This document shows, in pieces, positions 1-5,309 of a DNA stretch of 9,546 bases. Below the pieces are notes generated by a model, which was not told the origin of the DNA, searched no databases, and saw nothing but the letters and a program-made list of their open reading frames with translations. This DNA is from Oscillospiraceae bacterium. GTDB taxonomy: Bacteria > Bacillota_A > Clostridia > Oscillospirales > Oscillospiraceae. The first letter of the stretch is position 1, and every line of letters begins with the position of its first letter. A program made the translations under genes and the position numbers. The DNA lies in NCBI GenBank assembly GCA_015067895.1, contig SVLP01000056.1, positions 1-9,546 on the forward strand. The letters run 5' to 3'.

Positions 1-1
1 G

Positions 2-88
2 GGCCGCATCGCCAAAGAAATCCGTACCATCATCAAGACCGTCGCCCAGCGTGACGGCGAGAAGGTCACGGTCGAAATTGTCGATTAA
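2..88 (+). CDS. khpA: KhpA, KH-domain RNA-binding protein (3' end only)
   Basis: The window opens inside this gene; 28 codons and a TAA stop remain. The readable tail begins GRIAKEIRTIIKT and ends EKVTVEIVD, which matches the end of the short single-KH-domain protein KhpA (YlqC family). There the GxxG loop is followed by a helix with an R-I-A-K-x-I-R-T pattern and a last strand of the form V-x-V-E-I. In Firmicutes khpA usually lies between rpsP (ribosomal protein S16) and rimM, and rimM does follow here. KhpA binds RNA, often together with KhpB, and influences cell division and envelope homeostasis in streptococci. The identification rests on this short tail plus gene order; the start and the GxxG loop are outside the window. 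Confidence 0.8.
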   Translation, partial: GRIAKEIRTIIKTVAQRDGEKVTVEIVD

Positions 89-93
89 CGGGT

Positions 94-127
94 ATGCGTG
101 GCGAGCAGTCGTCACGCATTTCTCGTT
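94..127 (+). terminator. Terminator-like hairpin after khpA
   Basis: Positions 94-104 pair with 109-119 (11 pairs, one of them G-T) around a four-base loop GCAG. The right arm is followed by TTCTCGTT, a moderate U-rich tail. It starts six bases after the khpA stop, so it could end or attenuate the upstream rpsP-khpA transcript before rimM. The tail is not a clean T run, so termination may be partial. Confidence 0.5.
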
Positions 128-132
128 ATTGC

Positions 133-202
133 GACAATTGATAATTGAAAATGGAAAATTGATAATTGTGTCGTAATTTTCAACTTTCAATTATCAATTG
201 TC
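133..202. repeat. AT-rich imperfect inverted repeat between khpA and rimM
   Basis: Positions 133-160 are the reverse complement of 175-202 with 26 of 28 matches; the outer 18 bases (133-150 with 185-202) are perfect. The loop is 161-174. Inside it the 12-mer AATTGATAATTG occurs twice, at 136-147 and 157-168, 21 bases apart. Composition is strongly AT-rich in a GC-rich neighbourhood, which suggests a dispersed intergenic element rather than native leader sequence. I recall similar AATTGATAATTG-type intergenic repeats from Clostridia genomes, but copy number cannot be judged from this window. It ends just before the rimM ribosome binding site. Confidence 0.75.
138..166 (+). promoter_or_regulatory. 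Candidate sigma-A promoter inside the AT-rich repeat, for rimM-trmD
   Basis: TTGATA (138-143) and GATAAT (161-166) are separated by exactly 17 bases; each box matches the consensus at 5 of 6 positions. Transcription would start near 173 and run into rimM. The two boxes come from the two direct copies of AATTGATAATTG, so the promoter is a by-product of the repeat. The hairpin loop overlaps the -10 box. AT-rich sequence gives chance matches easily, hence moderate confidence. Confidence 0.5.
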
Positions 203-227
203 AATTTGAATTAGGGAGGATATAGCT

Positions 228-719
228 ATGAGACTCCAATTTGTAGAAGCGGGCGAGATCGTGAACGTCCATGGACTCCACGGCGAGATCAAGGTGCTGC
301 CCTGGGTGGACAGCCCCGAGGATCTGCTGGACTTTGAGCGGTGCCGCATCGCGAGAAAGGATTACGAGATCGAGCAGGTGCGGGTGCAGAAGACCTGCGC
401 TCTGATGAAGTTGGTGGGCGTGGACACCGTGGAGGATGCCACAAAGATGCGTGGCAAGACCGTGCTGCTGTACCGGGAGGACATCGACCCGGAGGTCATC
501 TTCGCCGCCGAGCTCATCGGTGTGGAGGTCTTCGAGAACGATGTGAAGATCGGTGAAATCGCCGAGGTGCTGGACTATCCCGGCAACTCCGTGTATGTGG
601 TCAAGGGCGAGAAGTCCTACATGATCCCTGCGGTCAAGGCCTTCATCCTGAATACCGACATCGATGGCAACCGCATGGATGTCAAGCTGCTGGAGGGCAT
701 GGAAATCGATGCGGGTTGA
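228..719 (+). CDS. rimM: Ribosome maturation factor RimM
   Basis: RimM binds ribosomal protein S19 and helps assemble and process the head of the 30S subunit in the cytoplasm. The 163-residue product has the family's usual length. The N-terminal domain (about residues 1-85) opens with VEAGEIVNVHGLHGEIKV, the conserved G-x-I-x-x-x-H-G-L-x-G-E motif. The C-terminal PRC-barrel part (about 92-160) contains LIGVEVF, IGEIAEVLDYPGNSVYVV and MIPAVKAFI. The ATG is chosen because AGGGAGG lies just upstream (213-219). The stop overlaps the trmD start by 11 bases, so the two are surely co-translated. Transcription may come from the repeat-borne promoter upstream as well as from khpA read-through. Confidence 0.97.
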   Translation: MRLQFVEAGEIVNVHGLHGEIKVLPWVDSPEDLLDFERCRIARKDYEIEQVRVQKTCALMKLVGVDTVEDATKMRGKTVLLYREDIDPEVIFAAELIGVEVFENDVKIGEIAEVLDYPGNSVYVVKGEKSYMIPAVKAFILNTDIDGNRMDVKLLEGMEIDAG

Positions 720-1458
720 TATCATGACGCTGTTCCCGGAGACCCTGGGCGACGTCCTCTCCGAGAGCATCCTGGGCCGGGCCCAGGAGCGGGGCATCAT
801 CCGAATTGAAGCCCACCAGATCCGCGACTATACCGCCAACAAGCAGAACCAGACCGACGACTATCCCTACGGCGGAGGCCGGGGCGCGGTGATGACCGCA
901 GATCCCCTCTACCGCTGCTGGGAGGCCATCTGCGACGAGGCGGGTGGGCCTGTGCATACCATATACATGAGCCCCTGCGGCCACACCTTCAAGCAGGCCG
1001 ATGCCATCCGGCTGAGCAAGATGGAAAACATCGTCATCGTCTGCGGCCACTACGAGGGCATCGACCAGCGGTTCATCGACGAGTGCGTGGACGAGGAGAT
1101 CAGTCTGGGCGACTTCGTTCTGACCGGCGGCGAGATCGCCGCTATGGCGGTGACCGATGCCATCTGCCGGATGGTTCCCGGTGTCCTGGCCGATCCTGAG
1201 TGCTTCGAGGACGAGAGCCACTACAACGGCCTGCTGGAATACCCCCAGTACACCCGCCCCGCCGTCTGGCACGGCCGGGAGGTGCCTGCCATCCTGGTTT
1301 CCGGCAACCACGAAAAGGTGCGCCAGTGGCGCAGAAAGCAGTCCCTGCGCCGAACCAGAGCGCGCAGACCGGACATGTACGAAAAGCTCGACCTCAGCTC
1401 CAAGCAGGATAAGAAGCTTCTGAAGGAGATGGAGGACGAAGATCATGCAGAATGCTGA
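709..1458 (+). CDS. trmD: tRNA (guanine-N1)-methyltransferase TrmD
   Basis: TrmD is the knotted SPOUT methyltransferase that puts a methyl group from SAM on N1 of G37 in tRNAs reading CNN codons, preventing +1 frameshifts. The ATG at 709 gives 249 residues starting MRVDIMTLFPE, the usual family start; GGAGGG at 692-697 lies inside the rimM end. Visible motifs are YPYGGGRGAVM (53-62), YMSPCGHTF (86-94), VCGHYEGIDQR (111-121), SLGDFVLTGGE (132-142), Arg154 in CRMVPGVL, GLLEYPQYTRP (174-184) and SGNHEKVRQWRRKQSL (198-213). The residue at the place of the E. coli general base Asp169 reads as Glu169, with Asp168 before it. The C-terminal DHAEC and the stop lie in a short repeat. A 45-base longer upstream start (664) overlaps rimM more and lacks family similarity. 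Confidence 0.97.
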   Translation: MRVDIMTLFPETLGDVLSESILGRAQERGIIRIEAHQIRDYTANKQNQTDDYPYGGGRGAVMTADPLYRCWEAICDEAGGPVHTIYMSPCGHTFKQADAIRLSKMENIVIVCGHYEGIDQRFIDECVDEEISLGDFVLTGGEIAAMAVTDAICRMVPGVLADPECFEDESHYNGLLEYPQYTRPAVWHGREVPAILVSGNHEKVRQWRRKQSLRRTRARRPDMYEKLDLSSKQDKKLLKEMEDEDHAEC

Positions 1459-1478
1459 ATGCATAATGCAGAATAAAT
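1445..1478. repeat. Short ATGCAGAAT repeat at the trmD stop codon
   Basis: ATGCAGAAT occurs at 1445-1453 and again at 1466-1474, 21 bases apart, with the related GAATGCATAATG between. The first copy encodes the end of TrmD and its TGA. Tracts built of TGCAGAATGC-like words are a recurrent intergenic repeat class in Clostridia as I remember them; membership needs a genome search. The tract runs up to the terminator hairpin. Confidence 0.55.
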
Positions 1479-1484
1479 AGAACG

Positions 1485-1520
1485 ACACCCGCCGAAAGAT
1501 CGAATTTCGGCGGGTGTTTT
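1485..1520 (+). terminator. Strong intrinsic terminator between trmD and the MATE gene (bidirectional)
   Basis: A perfect 13-bp stem, ACACCCGCCGAAA (1485-1497) with TTTCGGCGGGTGT (1505-1517), encloses a seven-base loop. On the plus strand it ends in TTTT (1517-1520). On the minus strand it is followed by the U-rich TTCTATTTATT, so it can also end the convergent MATE transcript, whose stop is at 1526. Confidence 0.93.
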
Positions 1521-1525
1521 GCATG

Positions 1526-2890
1526 TTAATTTTCAGCTTTCAATTTTTCATTGATCTCTCTGTACACCGTCATGCGCATGGTCAGATAACAGGCCAGTCC
1601 GCCGATGACATTGGAGATCGGCTCCGCCAGAAACACGCCGTTGACACCAAATCCCAGCCGGGGCAGCAGCAGGGTCAGGGGAGCCACGATGATGGCCTTG
1701 CGCAGGAGGGAGAAGGTGATGGCATGCTTGGCATCGCCCACAGCCGTGAAGGTGGTCTGACCGGCCAGCTGGAAGGCCATGAACACGAAGCCGAAGAAAT
1801 AGATATTCAGCGCGCCCACACCGGCGGCGATGGTGGCGGCATCATCGGAGAAGATGGAGAACCAGAACCGGGGAAAGAGCACCACCAGAGCCCAGGCCAG
1901 GGTATTGTAAAGGGCTCCGATGAAGGTGTTGAACCGGATGCCGGACATGACCCGGCGGTAGTTCTTCGCGCCATAGTTGAAGCTGATGACGGGCTGGGCA
2001 CCGTTGACGATGCCCGACAGGGGCAGCATGAAGATCTCCCGGACGGAGTTGACCACGGTCATGATGCCCACATACAGGTCACCGCCGTAAGCCTGAAGGG
2101 TGGAGTTGCAGGCCACCTGCACCAGACAGTTGGTGCCCTGCATGATGAAATTCGCCGTGCCCAGCTTGAAGATGTCCTTTGTAATGTCCCGGAGGATGCG
2201 TAGATTGGCGGGCCGCAGGGGAATGGTGACCCGCTTGCCGAAGAGGAACCGCAGCACCCACACGGCGGAAATGGCCTGGCTGATGACGGTGGCCAGGGCC
2301 GCACCGGCCAAGCCCATGTCGAAGACGAAGATGAAAATGGGATCCAGAACGATGTTCGCCGCCGCGCCGATGACGATGGACAGCATGCCGATCTTCGGGA
2401 AGCCCTGGGCGTTGATGTAGCCGTTGAGACCCGTGGCGGTCATGGAGAAGACCGTGCCCAGCAGGTAGATGTTTAAGTATTCCTTGGCATAGACATAGCT
2501 CTGCTCACTGGCACCGAAGGCGAAGAGGATGGGACGGCAGAAGACATATCCTGTGACGGTCAGGATCAGGGAGCTCGTCAGCAGCAGGGCATAGGAATTG
2601 CCCAGAATTTTTCCTGCCCGCTCCTCGTCGCCCGCACCCCGGGCCATGGAGAACAGCGGTGTGCCGCCCGTGCCGAACAGAGCCGTGAAGGCCATAATCA
2701 GCGTCACGATGGGAAAAGTCAGTCCCACGCCCGTCAGGGCAAGGGAATCGCCGTCGCCCATGTGTCCCAGATAGATCCGGTCTACCACATTGTATAGCAG
2801 CTGCACCAGCTGGGCGATCATCAGCGGCACCGCCTGGATGATGATGCATTTCCAGACCGGGCCCTTGGAAAAGTCGTTTGCTTTAGCCAT
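1526..2890 (-). CDS. MATE-family multidrug/Na+ (or H+) antiporter
   Basis: This 454-residue polytopic membrane protein belongs to the MATE (NorM/MepA/DinF) superfamily, which expels cationic drugs or metabolites in exchange for Na+ or H+. The length and two-bundle layout fit 12 membrane helices. The N-terminal signature is QAVPLMIAQLVQLLYNVVDRIYLG (about 19-42), followed by the helix 2-3 loop TGGTPLFSMARGAGDEERAGKILGN. The second half starts near FIMQGTNCLVQVACN and holds a comparable loop, NGAQPVISFNYGAKNYRRV. The start ATG has GGAGGAA eight bases upstream. It is divergent from the sirtuin and convergent with trmD, and has its own promoter and terminator, so it is probably monocistronic. The substrate cannot be told from sequence; MepA-like multidrug export is the default guess. 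Confidence 0.93.
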   Translation of the reverse strand: MAKANDFSKGPVWKCIIIQAVPLMIAQLVQLLYNVVDRIYLGHMGDGDSLALTGVGLTFPIVTLIMAFTALFGTGGTPLFSMARGAGDEERAGKILGNSYALLLTSSLILTVTGYVFCRPILFAFGASEQSYVYAKEYLNIYLLGTVFSMTATGLNGYINAQGFPKIGMLSIVIGAAANIVLDPIFIFVFDMGLAGAALATVISQAISAVWVLRFLFGKRVTIPLRPANLRILRDITKDIFKLGTANFIMQGTNCLVQVACNSTLQAYGGDLYVGIMTVVNSVREIFMLPLSGIVNGAQPVISFNYGAKNYRRVMSGIRFNTFIGALYNTLAWALVVLFPRFWFSIFSDDAATIAAGVGALNIYFFGFVFMAFQLAGQTTFTAVGDAKHAITFSLLRKAIIVAPLTLLLPRLGFGVNGVFLAEPISNVIGGLACYLTMRMTVYREINEKLKAEN

Positions 2891-2916
2891 AATCGTTCCT
2901 CCATTTCACTTCCTCT

Positions 2917-2944
2917 ATTATAGCGCGAAATTGGGAGAAGGCAA
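2917..2944 (-). promoter_or_regulatory. Promoter of the MATE gene
   Basis: Read on the minus strand, TTGCCT (2944-2939) and a perfect TATAAT (2922-2917) are 16 bases apart. The predicted start near 2910 gives a leader of about 20 bases that carries the GGAGGAA ribosome binding site. Its -35 box is only four bases from the -35 box of the rightward sirtuin promoter. Confidence 0.7.
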
Positions 2945-2948
2945 GTGG

Positions 2949-2977
2949 TTGCTTTTTTCTCCCGCCGGGGGTACAAT
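2949..2977 (+). promoter_or_regulatory. Promoter of the sirtuin gene
   Basis: TTGCTT (2949-2954) and TACAAT (2972-2977) are separated by 17 bases. The -10 box is close to consensus, the -35 weak. Transcription would start near 2984, giving a very short leader that begins at or just before the AAGGAGG ribosome binding site. The spacer contains a GC-rich CCCGCCGGGG stretch. Confidence 0.6.
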
Positions 2978-2998
2978 ATAAGAAAAGGAGGCGGTCAT

Positions 2999-3712
2999 AT
3001 GGAGGACATCCAGAAGCTGAAGCAGTGGATCGGGGAGAGTAAGCGCATCGTCTTTTTCGGCGGCGCAGGCGTATCGACGGAATCCGGCATCCCGGATTTC
3101 CGGAGCGTGGACGGACTTTATAACCAGAAATTCGATTACCCGCCGGAGCAGATCATCTCCCACACCTTCTTCGTCCGGCGGCCCGAGTATTTCTACCGGT
3201 TCTACCGGGAGAAAATGCTGCCCCTGGGCTTCGAGCCGAATATCACCCACAGGGTGCTGGCTCGTTGGGAGAGAGAAGGGAAGCTCAGCGCCGTGGTGAC
3301 CCAGAACATCGACGGGCTCCACCAGAAGGCGGGCAGCAAGCGGGTTTATGAGCTCCATGGCTCCGTCCTGCGTAATTACTGCCAAAGCTGCGGAAAATTC
3401 CACAGCGCGGAATTCGTCAAGAACAGCAAGTCCGTGCCCCGCTGCGACTGCGGCGGCATCGTCAAGCCCGACGTGGTGCTCTACGAGGAGGGCCTGGATC
3501 AGGACACCATCGAGAAGGCCGTCACCGCCATCTACCGCGCCGACCTGCTGATCGTGGCAGGCACCAGCCTGACGGTCTATCCGGCGGCAGGACTCATCAA
3601 CTACTACCGGGGAAACCGCCTGGTGCTCATCAACCGGGACGCAACGCCCTATGACCGCCATGCGGATCTGGTGTTCCATGAAAGCCTGGGCGAGATCTTC
3701 TCGCAATTGTAA
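2999..3712 (+). CDS. NAD-dependent protein deacylase, sirtuin (Sir2/CobB) family
   Basis: Sirtuins remove acetyl or longer acyl groups from lysines using NAD+, giving nicotinamide and O-acyl-ADP-ribose. The 237-residue product is a compact catalytic core. NAD-binding motifs are GGAGVSTESGIPDFRS (21-36) and TQNIDGLHQKAG (101-112); His120 in LHGS is the catalytic base; GTSLTVYPAAGLI (188-200) and the INRD loop (211-214) complete the Rossmann fold. The small zinc module uses Cys128/Cys131 (CQSC) and Cys149/Cys151 in a C-x-C arrangement, then GGIVKPDVVLYEE. The ATG at 2999 is preferred over one at 2945 because AGGAGG ends seven bases before it and the promoter lies downstream of 2945. It has its own promoter. 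Likely roles are control of protein acylation, for instance acyl-CoA synthetases, but no target is encoded beside it. Confidence 0.95.
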   Translation: MEDIQKLKQWIGESKRIVFFGGAGVSTESGIPDFRSVDGLYNQKFDYPPEQIISHTFFVRRPEYFYRFYREKMLPLGFEPNITHRVLARWEREGKLSAVVTQNIDGLHQKAGSKRVYELHGSVLRNYCQSCGKFHSAEFVKNSKSVPRCDCGGIVKPDVVLYEEGLDQDTIEKAVTAIYRADLLIVAGTSLTVYPAAGLINYYRGNRLVLINRDATPYDRHADLVFHESLGEIFSQL

Positions 3713-3718
3713 GCAGCA

Positions 3719-3750
3719 AAAAGACCCGCTCCGATGCTTCGGAGCGGGTC
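3719..3750 (-). terminator. Intrinsic terminator between the sirtuin gene and coaX
   Basis: A perfect 12-bp stem, GACCCGCTCCGA (3723-3734) with TCGGAGCGGGTC (3739-3750), closes a TGCT loop. The T run (TTTTTGCTT) follows it on the minus strand, so it mainly ends the leftward panT-like/coaX transcript, whose stop is five bases away. On the plus strand only AGCTTTATCC follows, so termination of the sirtuin transcript there is probably weaker. Confidence 0.9.
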
Positions 3751-3754
3751 AGCT

Positions 3755-4525
3755 TTATCCGCGCTTGTTCTTGTGATACAGGATCATCAGCCCCTTCAGC
3801 AGCAGCTCCGGGTCAACGATCATCTCATGACGACAGTGGGGCGCAATGACGGTGGAAAGTCCTCCGGTCATGACAACCGTGCATGTTTGGCCCAGCTGGG
3901 CTTCGATGCGGTCGATCATGCCGTCCACGCCTGCGGCGTTGTGGTAGATGATGCCGTTTTGCATGCATTCCACCGTATTTCTGCCGATGGCATGCTTCGG
4001 CGGATCCAGGCTGATGTGGGGCAGCTGGGCCGTGCCGCCTGCCAGAGCGTTCAGGGATACCATCACACCGGGGACGATCATGCCGCCGATGAAGGTCTTG
4101 GTCTCGTCCACCACGCCCACGGTGGTCGCTGTGCCCATGTCGATGGTGATGAGGGGAACGGGATAGTTGTTGACCGCCGCTACGGCATCCGCCACCCGGT
4201 CGGCGCCCAGGGCGCCGGGATTGTCGATGTTGATCCGCAGGCCGGTCTTGATGCCGGGGCCCACCACCACGGCCCGCCTGCCGGTGAGCTGCTCGACCGC
4301 CGGACGGACGTTCATGGTCACGATGGGAACCACCGAACAGATGATGGCTCCCTCCAGCGCTCCGTCTTTGATGCCCCGGAATTTCAGCACCGAGCGGATG
4401 CGCACCAGGTATTCCATCTCCGTGGCACTGCGATCCGTCGCCATCCGTTCCAGGAAGAGGATCTGATCCCCCTCGATGCCGCCCAGGACGATGTTGGTAT
4501 TGCCGATGTCCACAGCCAGGATCAT
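3755..4525 (-). CDS. coaX: Type III pantothenate kinase CoaX
   Basis: CoaX phosphorylates pantothenate with ATP, the first step of coenzyme A synthesis; unlike type I CoaA it is not feedback-inhibited by CoA and needs a monovalent cation. The 256-residue protein shows the ASKHA-fold signatures: DIGNTN (6-11, phosphate loop), GADR (107-110, pantothenate and dimer contact), DMGTATT (129-135, with the catalytic Asp129), IGGMIVPG (147-154) and TGGLS (220-224). The ATG has GGGAGGT upstream, inside the end of the preceding gene; only four bases separate the two, so they form an operon. The neighbouring uptake protein and the divergent coaBC point to one locus for CoA supply. Confidence 0.97.
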   Translation of the reverse strand: MILAVDIGNTNIVLGGIEGDQILFLERMATDRSATEMEYLVRIRSVLKFRGIKDGALEGAIICSVVPIVTMNVRPAVEQLTGRRAVVVGPGIKTGLRINIDNPGALGADRVADAVAAVNNYPVPLITIDMGTATTVGVVDETKTFIGGMIVPGVMVSLNALAGGTAQLPHISLDPPKHAIGRNTVECMQNGIIYHNAAGVDGMIDRIEAQLGQTCTVVMTGGLSTVIAPHCRHEMIVDPELLLKGLMILYHKNKRG

Positions 4526-4529
4526 GGGG

Positions 4530-5135
4530 TTACCTCCCCATGAGCCGGGCCTTCTCCAGCGTGGCGCAGAGGGCTCCGGTCACCGCCGTGGCCGCCAGCA
4601 TCTCAAAGACCGCGTTGACGCCTACGAAGGTGCAGATGAACACGATCACGTTCCGGCCCGCCATCACATCGGTCAGATACTGGGTATCACCAAAAAGCAG
4701 CACCAGCGCACCCATGAAGAGCACGGTATTGAGAAGGGCCGCGAAGAAGCCCGCGATGCCGCCGGCGATGCCAGCCTTGGCGAATTTCCGGGCAGCCTTG
4801 TAGATCAGACCTACCAGGAAGCCCGTCACCAGCCGGGGCACGAACCGCTGGACAAAGGCGAAAAAGGGATTGATGTCGAACAGGATCACGCCCATGGCGC
4901 TGCTGCCGCCGATGCCGAGACATTGCAGAAAGCTCGTCATGCCAAACACCGCGCCCAGCACCGCGCCCCCCACGGGGCCCAGAGCCGCAGCGCCCACGGC
5001 AACGGGGATCATGTTGAAGCTGATCGCCAGAGGGCCGATGTTCAGATAACCCAGGGGTGTCATGCTCAGAACCATCAAAATCGCGGTCAATAATCCCAGA
5101 AGTGTCACGTTCCGGGAACGATTGCCAGTTTTCAT
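4530..5135 (-). CDS. ECF transporter S component, probably for pantothenate
   Basis: This 201-residue hydrophobic protein has the six-helix layout of the substrate-binding (S) subunit of energy-coupling factor vitamin transporters. The first half is typical: a basic N-terminus, helix 1 at about 11-28, then LNIGPLAISFNMIPVAVGAAALGPVGGAVLGAVFGMTSF (about 31-69), followed by PFFAFVQRFVPRLVTGFLVGLIY and further helices to about 190. It would work with a shared EcfA-EcfA'-EcfT module encoded elsewhere. Substrate is inferred from context only: it is the first gene of an operon with coaX (four-base gap) and faces coaBC, so pantothenate (PanT type) is the best guess. AAGGAGGAA lies seven bases before the ATG. 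A riboflavin, biotin or other S-component cannot be excluded from sequence alone. Confidence 0.85.
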   Translation of the reverse strand: MKTGNRSRNVTLLGLLTAILMVLSMTPLGYLNIGPLAISFNMIPVAVGAAALGPVGGAVLGAVFGMTSFLQCLGIGGSSAMGVILFDINPFFAFVQRFVPRLVTGFLVGLIYKAARKFAKAGIAGGIAGFFAALLNTVLFMGALVLLFGDTQYLTDVMAGRNVIVFICTFVGVNAVFEMLAATAVTGALCATLEKARLMGR

Positions 5136-5158
5136 AGATATTCCTCCTTGCTGTCGTT

Positions 5159-5173
5159 CCCCGACTGGCGGGG
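5159..5173 (-). other. Small GC hairpin in the leader of the ECF S-component operon
   Basis: CCCCG (5159-5163) pairs with CGGGG (5169-5173) around a five-base loop, between the predicted transcription start and the ribosome binding site of the leftward operon. No T run follows, so it is not a terminator. It may simply stabilise the leader. Confidence 0.35.
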
Positions 5174-5185
5174 ATACAATGCGTC

Positions 5186-5197
5186 TCTATTGTAGCA
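5186..5197 (-). promoter_or_regulatory. Extended -10 promoter of the ECF S-component/coaX operon
   Basis: On the minus strand TGC-TACAAT (5197-5189) is an extended -10 element, and transcription would start a few bases further left, giving a leader of about 45 bases. No good -35 box is found 16-18 bases upstream, which extended -10 promoters can do without. It mirrors the coaBC promoter across a centre near 5217. Confidence 0.6.
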
Positions 5198-5236
5198 CAA
5201 ATATGCAAAAAATCCATATCTTTTTGTGAATTCGTG

Positions 5237-5245
5237 TGCTATAAT
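5237..5245 (+). promoter_or_regulatory. Extended -10 promoter of coaBC
   Basis: TGC (5237-5239) directly precedes a perfect TATAAT (5240-5245). The -35 region at 5217-5222 (TATCTT) is poor, so the TG extension probably carries recognition. Transcription would start near 5252, placing the 20-bp palindrome at about +13 to +32. Confidence 0.65.
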
Positions 5246-5264
5246 ATTGTACAAACAACCATCC

Positions 5265-5284
5265 GGAACGGTCATGACCGTTCC
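5265..5284. promoter_or_regulatory. Perfect 20-bp palindrome in the coaBC leader (candidate operator or RNA hairpin)
   Basis: GGAACGGTCA is followed directly by its exact reverse complement TGACCGTTCC. It sits 19 bases after the coaBC -10 box and 11 bases before its ribosome binding site. A dimeric repressor bound here would block coaBC transcription; as RNA it could form an 8-bp stem with a CATG loop beside the ribosome binding site. No T run follows, so it is not a terminator. The binding factor is unknown. Confidence 0.6.
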
Positions 5285-5309
5285 ACACCATATACAAGGA
5301 GATCGAAAT

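Noticed and set aside
664..708. Upstream ATG at 664 for trmD
   Set aside because: The extra 15 residues have no match to TrmD, whose family begins at M-R-x-D-I; the ATG at 709 fits and has GGAGGG upstream.
682..1524. Minus-strand open frame of 280 codons across trmD
   Set aside because: Antisense shadow of trmD; the FCIMHSAFCM-like start comes only from the ATGCAGAAT repeat and the terminator.
1514..2203. Plus-strand open frame of 229 codons across the MATE gene
   Set aside because: Antisense shadow with Gly/Asp/His-rich composition and no start signals.
2945..2998. Upstream start for the sirtuin gene
   Set aside because: Position 2945 lies upstream of the predicted promoter, and the best AGGAGG is spaced for 2999.
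3734..4543. Plus-strand open frame of 269 codons antisense to coaX
   Set aside because: Begins inside a terminator stem, has no ribosome binding site and no recognisable domain; coaX is certain.
5200..5234. Riboswitch (for example a vitamin-sensing RNA) between the CoA operons
   Set aside because: The leaders are only about 45 and 58 bases long and show no known conserved core or terminator/antiterminator pair.
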